Shown here: positions 56,601 through 64,000 of the stretch, in pieces
Position numbering within the stretch: position 1 is the stretch's first letter
Layout of the letters: every line of letters begins with the position of its first letter
Assembly (NCBI GenBank): GCA_001414345.1
Contig: LLCB01000068.1
Location: forward strand, 1 to 64,000
Length of the DNA: 64,000 bases
DNA from: Hymenoscyphus infarciens
Taxonomy: Eukaryota; Ascomycota; Leotiomycetes; Helotiales; Helotiaceae
Reading direction: 5' to 3'
Translations under genes and position numbers: made by a program
The notes under the pieces: model-generated
Told to the model about the DNA's origin: nothing
Database searches by the model: none
What the model saw: the letters and a program-made list of their open reading frames with translations, nothing else

Positions 56601-59600
56601 CTTTATAGTCTTTAAAGATACTTATAAGATAATTATTTACTTCTATTAGTATATGATATATCTTAGCTTTAAGTATATTAAAGTTATAAAGTATTTTTTT
56701 AATATAAGTGTATTATCTTAATTAAAGAGTACGTTGCCTTCTATTATAAGTTACTATTATTCTAAGATAGAAGGCTACTAGTCTAAGATTAGATATCTTA
56801 AATTATTAACTAAGTACTATCTTAATTTTGTTAATTTCTTTTATTAAGCTATTAGTAATAAGAAAGTCGTTAATATAGGCTATAATAATAATATTTTTAT
56901 AGTAGAAGACTCTAGTATCTATATTAAGTAGTTTAAAGCTAAGCGTTTTTAGAAAGCTATAAAGAGTATTATATTAGACTTTAGAAGCTTGTTTTAATCT
57001 ATAAAGTACTTTTTTAAGTTTATAGACTTTAGTACTGTCCTCTTTACTATTTAAGAGTTCTATATAGACTTCTTTTTTAATATTACTATATAAGAAGACA
57101 GTTTTAATATCTATTTGTTTAATCTCCTAGTTTAAAGTAGTAGCGATTAGAAAGATAAGTTTATAACTTATCGACTTTATAATAGTAGTAAAGGTTTTAT
57201 TAAAGTCGATGCTCTCTTCTTATTTAAAGCTATAGACCACCTAGCGAGCTTTATACTATAACGGCACGAAATATACACAACTATAGTAGAGGCATATGAG
57301 AGTGCGTATGGAAGAATAACGTATGTAGATACTAGGCACTGATACGGAAGAAAACAATAACTGTCCTTCTTCTGTATCGAGTATGAACATCTATATATAA
57401 GAGGTCGGAGACTACTAAGTCCTGATAAGAATAATAACCGAGTCCTTTCTAATATAGCTACTAAAACAATAAGGGCTTTAAAGCTAAATATGTAAGACCT
57501 TGAAACGAAACATATAACATCCGATCCTTACTCTCTTCGGCACCTTCCATCTGATAAGTCGTAGGAGCATCGGCAGTCGTAGAGGTATCGGCAGTTCCAC
57601 GAATGCCGATAATTCAGGATAGCGTGCTATCACATATACTAAGTAACTTAGCCTTTGTTACCTATCTTAAGTTTATAAACCTATCTACTTATAAAGACCT
57701 TTTAGTTTACTAGTCTATCTATTACCTTTTAAGTGTTATTTTTCTTAATAGAGTCTACTTTCTTATCTTTAGCCTTTGTCTATTTCTTAGCTTTAGCGTA
57801 GGTATAAGCTTGTTTATATATTTATAGTTTAAAAATATTATATTATACCTAAGCTAGTAGTACTACTATAAACTATAACTTGTTAATTAGCTAGTAGATA
57901 AAAGTAAATAGTAGTAGGTTAGAAGAGAGTACTAGTTAAAGGCTATAGTTATCTATATAGTCTATTATATTATCTAATAAGGTTTTAGGACTACTAAGGT
58001 TAGAGCTATCGTCGTTTATAAAAGGTTATAACCTTTAATATACTTATGACCTTAATACTCTTATAGTAGTAGGTATAGTTAGATTATAGTATATAATAAT
58101 TATAAGCTTTAGTAGTAGTAGAGTAGGTAGAGGTGTTACTTCTTTATTTTAATAAAGTACTAAGATATTATTTTCTAAATTATTAAATAGCTCTATAACT
58201 CTAAGGCTTTTAAGTTTAGGTAAGAGTAGTAAGTAGCCTAGTCTTAAGTATACTTATAGTTTCTTTATTTAACCTCTTCTTTTTAAAAGTATAAGTCTTT
58301 AATCTTTTATCTCCTAGTAGCATATCCTACTAGTAGTCTATAACTTATATTTATAAGATTTCTTAATCAGCTTTATAACTATTTTAGTAGTATCTATAAT
58401 AGCTTTTTTAATTTTAAATATAGAGTTAGCTTTAAGGTTCTTACTTTATTATTAATTAGAATCTACTTTATTAAGTTATTAGTTTAGAGTAATCTTAGAG
58501 ACAAGGACTTTAGATACTAGTTCTTTCTCTTATAAGTTAACTTATATTTTATTAATATAAATATTATTAGCCTAAACGATTTTCTTATTAGTAGTCTAGA
58601 TCTACTTAATATAATCTCTCTTATAGCCTATTAGGTATCTAGAAAAGGTTTAAACCTCTTTAAGCTTACTCTTTTTAAGCTTATTTTTAAGAACTATATA
58701 CTATAACCCTATAATTCTTAAATAATTAATATAAAGGTATAAGCTAGTAATAGCTTTAAAGAGGGAAATTTTAATAACTATATAAATACATCTTTAGTAA
58801 AGATAGATAAAGGTTTATAATAATTTAAGCTAAAAGTAGTTAATATAAAAGTTAAAGCAGTACCTTCTTATTATCTCTACTATCTACTATAAGGTTTAGC
58901 CTAGGCGTTTAATAGCTCTATTTATCTTAGGATTATTTAGGATTATAGTTTTAAGTATAATACCTTCTTTCTTAAGATATTTACTAAGAGTAGTACTAAT
59001 ATATTCACTCTTATTATTACTACGAATATAATAGATCCGTTGTTTAGAACGCTTATAAGTAGCCTTATATTCCTTAAAATAAGCTAATATATTACTTTTA
59101 TATTTTATATTATAGACTTCTACGTCTTTTATTTTATTATAGTAAAAGTATACCTAGTATTAAAAACTAAATAGTCTAGGTTTTAAAGGTTCTATAACGT
59201 CTATATATACTAATTCTATAAGATAACGTCTAAGCTTTATATAGCTTAAATAAAGAACTAATTTTATATACCCTTCTATATAGATAGTATAGATATAGCC
59301 TTCTATATATGTCTTTTTATCTATACTATAAGATCTTTTATAAAGTATCTTAATTACTTTATCACTTATATATCCTAAGTAAGTATGTTAAGTTATGTTT
59401 ACTAGCTTATTAGTATAGACGATCTAGGCTTTAGCTAATGTTTTAGAGTATAAGTAAGAGCGTAGTAGAAGCTTATATTAGCTTAGAAGTATTAGAAGTC
59501 TTTTACGCTCTATAAGCTAAATTATAGTACTAGGAAGAGTTCCTAGTATTAATATCTAGAGGTTATCTTTAATAGTAAGTTTATAGACGTATAAGGTTTT

Positions 59601-60313
59601 AGTATTTAGTAGAGTTTAAATATATCTATATATTTTCTATAAGTCTATCTAGAGTCTTTTATTTAATAGCTATAAAAAAGAAAGAAGGTTAGCTCTTAAA
59701 GTAGAGTAGTAGAGTATATTAAAGAGTAGTAGTATTTATAGTCTAGTTTCTATTTCTATAACTAACTTTACTATTTCTTTAGAGATAATAGGTAATTATA
59801 TTCTACTAATACCTACTACTACTTATAGTTTATTAGAGTCTAAGAGCTCTAGATTTATAAAGAGTAACTTCTAGTAATAGATAGATTTAGAGTATCTACT
59901 ATTAATAATCTATCTTTATAATAAGGATTTAAACGTTGAGACTCTTAGTACTTTAAGATTTAGTATAAGATATACTATCTAAGCCTAATAAGAGATAGAG
60001 TAGTAATTAGCTTTATTATTTTAGTTAATAACTAATAGTCTTATAAATACTATAGTAGTAGTCTTAGTATTCTTATCTTTTAACTTCTTTTTCTAATCCT
60101 AAGTATTACTTTAGAAGCGAGGACGCTTCTTATATTTAATAGCTTTTATAGCTACCTTATTAGCTATTTGTTTATTATAAGCTAGCTTTAGATAAGGATA
60201 TTTCTTAATATAGTTTACTTTTAAATAATATATTTTACTATAGTATATATATTTTAGTATTTTATTAGTTCTAGATTATTTATAAGTAAGTATACCTATT
60301 ATTATATTATTAG
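53640..60313 (-). mobile_element. RIP-degraded Copia retrotransposon, minus strand, interrupted at gag
   Basis: Minus-strand translation, though full of stops, shows Copia pol in the right order from high to low coordinates. A gag zinc-knuckle remnant with Cys/His changed to Tyr lies at about 60190-60270 (KYIYYSKIYYLKVNYIKKYP). Integrase IRSNNKSEYIS followed by LKKEGIILKT lies at about 58900-59040. Reverse transcriptase YKARWVVYSF lies at about 57200-57245 and a YVDD box altered to YIND (IIAYINDFLIT) at about 56860-56940. RNase H YLDTN and STSRYLFNISSS lie at about 56275-56385. Every change is the C-to-T/G-to-A type. A TGTTGAAAGG start at 53640 could be the far LTR. At 60313 the gag is cut by another element. 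Confidence 0.8.
57257..57634. repeat. Solo LTR (family A) inside the Copia RT region, TSD TATAC
   Basis: This 378-bp copy starts TATAACGGCACGAAATA and ends GCTATCACA, like the LTRs at 40253 and 45011, sharing GAATAACGTATGTA and GATACGGAAGAAAA. It is flanked by perfect TATAC repeats (57252-57256 and 57635-57639). It splits the Copia RT frame between YKARWV and the preceding TKAKL segment. It is less AT-biased than its host element, so it arrived later. Confidence 0.85.
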
Positions 60314-63300
60314 TGTCGGTATATATATTTAAGAGGTAAAGAGCGATTTGGATTAGTACACGTGGGTACACGTATACTTGCTTAGAGGCTACTTAAGTAG
60401 GTATTATAGCTAGCTTTACTTAGTATATATGAATAATAATATAACTCTTTTTATATCGCTTTTATAACTATAAGTTATACTAATACTAATTAGTAGACGT
60501 ATAGATTAAATACTTAGTTACTTTGTGTATTTCTACTATAAGTATACTTATATAAAAGTAAACTTAATATCACTAGTAGACTCCTCTTCTCTGATTATAA
60601 CTTCTTCTACTGTTTAAATTCACGATAAATAGTAAACGCTTCTTAATATAGGAAGCACTGATTACTAATATCGACCTTCTATTATCTCCTAAGATAATTT
60701 ATACTCTCTAAGACACCTATTTACCTAAAACCTGATATCTCTTTCATCTACTAAGTAAAGTATAAATAGACTTTCGATAATATCTAAATTTAATTTAAGT
60801 AATAATAATATCTATAACATCTATAATATCTATAATATAATAGATACGCTAGTACTAATTCCGACAACTTTAAAGGCTTTAACTTCGGTACTAAAAGAAG
60901 CCTTAAAGCTAGTACTAAAGCTAAAGTTAATATAAATAGAAGAGACGATTTTTATAGCTAAATAAGAAGAGGAGTATATTAAAGGAGAGAACGAAGACCT
61001 TCTTCTTTAGGACGAATTTTAAGTAGACTTTAAAGGATAGGATTAAGATAAATTTACTAAAATCTACTAATCTACCGCTGCTAAGTTACGACGAATACTT
61101 TGTAGAAGAGGTATATAGGTTAAGATAGATAGATATAAGATACTTATATTTTAAGCACTATATAATACTACTACTAAGGTTAACCTAACTAAGTAGTTAG
61201 ATGAAGAGTTAAAAGATATAGTATTAAGAGGAGTTAGTACTAAAGAATTTAGATCCTGTTATAAATATATAGTAGAATATGTTAAAAGATAATAAAAGTT
61301 ATAGTAATAATAACCTTAATAATAATAACCTCTAGTTGAAAATATTGCTTGAAATACCTGATCTAAGATAAAGGCTAGAGACGAAGCTTTATAAGTATCT
61401 ACTATATAATAATAATAATAATAATAACTAATATTATTATAATAACTAATATTATTATAATAACTAACACCTTTAACGACTTTAATCCTATTAACTAAAA
61501 GGAAAGACCTAAGCGATCTAGTATAACTTCTAATCTAACCTTTAGGTCTACTAAAAGATGACTAGATCTCTTTCTTTATATCTTATTAATTTAGCGAAGA
61601 TACTAGTAGCGACGATTTTAATAATGTCTCTAAGTATTTAGAACATGATTAGTAATAAGATAATTATAGTAGAAGGCTACTAATATAAATAAATATAGTA
61701 TATTTTAAAGATAAATTACCTTCTTGAAGTTTAAAGGGTTAAGACTACTTTTATATATTAGATACTCTTATAAAGGTATATAAGAATAATTAAAAGTATA
61801 GTAGAAAAGAAGACAACTTTATAATTAAAGTTATAATATTTAAGAATATATATAAGAGGAGTAGGGTATTACTAGCGATTTACTCTCTTACCTTCTCTAC
61901 TATACTAAAAGGTAACGCTTTAAATTACTTTTATATTATACTTTTTAATAAAAATAATAATTAATCTTTTAAAGTTTTATCTATATTTATATAACGATAC
62001 TTTAAAGATAAACTTTATAAAAGAGGCTAATTATCTAAGTAGAATAATATCGATTTATAGGAGATAATTTAAGTATTTAGAGTATTAATATTATAGTACT
62101 TTAAGGACATGTTATTAAGACTTAATTTACTAAGATTTTCTCTCTCTACTAACTTTTATACTAATAGTTAGTTTTTAAATAAGCTAATTTTAGTATATAA
62201 AAAGGTTCTAGATTATACTATTATAATATTAACCTTATTCTAAGACTCTTCGATTTCTAATACTATTACTCTCCTACGAAGTTCGATCTAATCCTATATA
62301 AAAGTCTATCTAGAGACAGTTATAAACAAAACTATAATAACTAAGAGGTACTTCTATAAGAGTAGATAATATAGTATGAATAAATTTAGTAATATAGATG
62401 AATATAAGAAGAAGAGGACGTGTTATATATATAGAAAGGACGACTCTTTATCTTAGGATTATAGTTAAGAAGAGTAGGACTGTTACTTTACTAAATAGAC
62501 TAATAAGAATTCTAGATACTTTAAAAGTAAGTAAGATAGGTATACTAGAAAGGTATATAATACTAATATAGTATATACTTAGAGTACCTAAGAAGAGGAG
62601 ATATTAGAGACACTTTAAGCTATTACTCTATTAAAAGAAGATAGTTACTTATTAGATACTAGCTTAGATAATAAAGTTATCTATTATAATATTACTTCTA
62701 TAAGATTTATTAACGATTTAAATACTAAATAACTTACTACGAATTTAATAAGTTTAGTATAAAAATACGTTATTAATAGATATATTCTATAAAACCTAAA
62801 TAACTTAAATAACACTTCTAATGTTATATATAAATTTATAGAGGAGGTGTTTATAATAATAGTTAAAAGATATATAAAAGAGAACTTCTTTAATATAATA
62901 ATTAATACTAGAGTAGCTTGAAAGTTAAGTATAGGATATAACTAATATCTCGTATATATTAGACTTATTAAAAGTGTCTTAATTGATAAAGGTATAAAGG
63001 GTTAATTTAATATCTAGTTTAGTAAGAGATATACTCTATTTTTAGGATTAATAATAGTTGATATACTAATTAGAAGAGCTGAATTCTATATAGTATAATC
63101 TAATACCTCTTTTATCTTTTATATTAATAATATAGATAACTTAAATATTACTTTAAATAATCTTTAAAACGTACTTATCTAAGAGAATAAGAAAAGGATA
63201 GAAGTTAAGAGGTTCTCTATTATATAACGATTTAGATACCCTTTTCTACTCTAGGATGAAGTTATATATAACTTTATATAAGAGTATTTAATATTTCTTA

Positions 63301-64000
63301 TAGATATTAATATTTAATAACTTTATAAGTGATTTAGCTACTTATTAGTACTAAGATTATAACGTATACTAGAAAGAGCTAGGTATTATATTAACTAAGG
63401 TATCCTTTAATATCTTACTAAATTTTGCGAATACTATTAAAAGTATAGAAGTTTGTCTAGCTAATTTAAGTTTACCTTTTATAATAACTTTAAATTTAAT
63501 TATAGTGTTTTAATTAATACTTTCTTCTTTAATAAGTAGACAGTCTTATATTATATAGATAAAGTAATAAGGTATTAAGTAGGTAACTTTTTACTAGATA
63601 TAAAAGTAACGACTATATAAGAGGTTTTCTAAAGATATTAGATTAATATATATCTTAGACCTCTTAATTATATTATTATAAATGCTAGGATAAACTTTGT
63701 TAGAAAAGACTTTATATACTTTGCTACTAGAATAGGTACTATAGTGAAAACTGTACTAGTTAAGGTATATAATTTAATTAGTATAGTAGAACGTTACTAT
63801 AGACTGATTTGATAGGTATATAATATTATATATAAATAAGAGCTATATCTCTTATAAAGTTTAGTACTTTAAATAGCCTTTAAAGTAATTAACGATATAG
63901 TAGGCCTAAATAGACTAGTCTCTACTCTATTAGTATATAGGGTATATACTTGAATAACTATAACCGACGTACTTTTATAACTAATTTCTATAAGATCTAA
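60314..64000 (+). mobile_element. Second RIP-degraded LTR retrotransposon (gag-PR-INT order), truncated by window end
   Basis: It starts near TGTCGGTATATATATTTAAG at 60314, a likely 5' LTR. Plus-strand readings, with many stops, show an acidic gag region (about 60840-62400) and a zinc-knuckle remnant TCYIYRKDDSLS at about 62418-62460. An aspartic-protease-like pair follows (SYLLDTSLDNKVI at about 62645; INTRVA followed by KLSIGYN at about 62905). Then come an RRFRYPFLL block and integrase segments IIINARINFVRKDFIYFATR and SIVERYYRLI at about 63660-63820. Integrase directly after protease, before any RT, indicates Copia-type order. The protein sequence is clearly different from the Copia element it interrupts. 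Its end lies beyond 64000. Confidence 0.7.

Noticed and set aside
53900..60300. Possible CRISPR-like or satellite arrays in short repeated words such as TATAGGTTCTACTACT
   Set aside because: They are low-complexity by-products of RIP in a Copia element and, at 54430-54560, a Ser/Thr-type codon repeat; there is no spacer structure and this is a eukaryote.

Overview
The window is nuclear DNA from a filamentous ascomycete, most likely a leotiomycete (Helotiales). Evidence: genes carry 48-185 nt introns with GTAAGT/GTATGT donors, CTAAC-like branch sites and YAG acceptors; conserved single-copy fungal genes are present (DIS3, NUG1, GTR2, APE4); and gene-rich DNA alternates with very AT/TA-rich, stop-riddled retrotransposon islands of the kind left by repeat-induced point mutation (RIP). 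The assignment to Leotiomycetes is an inference from overall protein character.

Layout. 1-1.4 kb: a broken, 3'-truncated GH67 alpha-glucuronidase next to an AT-rich edge. 2.7-37.7 kb: a gene-rich block with a four-TM membrane protein, a divergent MIF/tautomerase-domain protein, DIS3/RRP44 (convergent with NUG1), NUG1 and a HAD sugar/glycerol phosphatase (divergent pair), GTR2, a small cysteine-rich secreted protein, a protein with four 36-residue repeats, an unknown 336-aa protein, APE4 aspartyl aminopeptidase divergent from a macro-domain-like protein, an aldehyde dehydrogenase and a MYND-SET methyltransferase-like protein. Exon boundaries were read by eye from splice signals and frame continuity.

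37.8-45.8 kb: a repeat island containing a degenerate ~110-bp tandem repeat, a solo LTR (TSD ATTTC), a 947-bp TRIM-like LTR element (TSD GATAT), and a 5.1-kb LTR retrotransposon with 318-bp LTRs (TSD ATAAT). A 262-bp hAT-type MITE sits inside its 5'-side LTR (8-bp TSD) and a 929-bp Mutator-like element inside its body (10-bp TSD). A 65-bp minisatellite follows. 45.8-53.6 kb: decayed gene territory with fragments of an unknown protein, a C6 transcription-factor-like gene, an SDR reductase pseudogene, a HET-domain stub and a 5'-incomplete Gfd2-like exonuclease. 53.6-64 kb: a RIP-degraded minus-strand Copia element carrying a solo LTR (TSD TATAC) and interrupted at its gag by a second, plus-strand LTR element that runs off the window.

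Functionally, DIS3 (RNA exosome) and NUG1 (60S export) serve ribosome and RNA metabolism and GTR2 serves TORC1 amino-acid sensing; these are housekeeping neighbours with no operon logic. No CRISPR, tRNA or rRNA gene was found. The main interest is the nested, dateable transposon stack, the ring of broken genes around it, and several unrecognised proteins.
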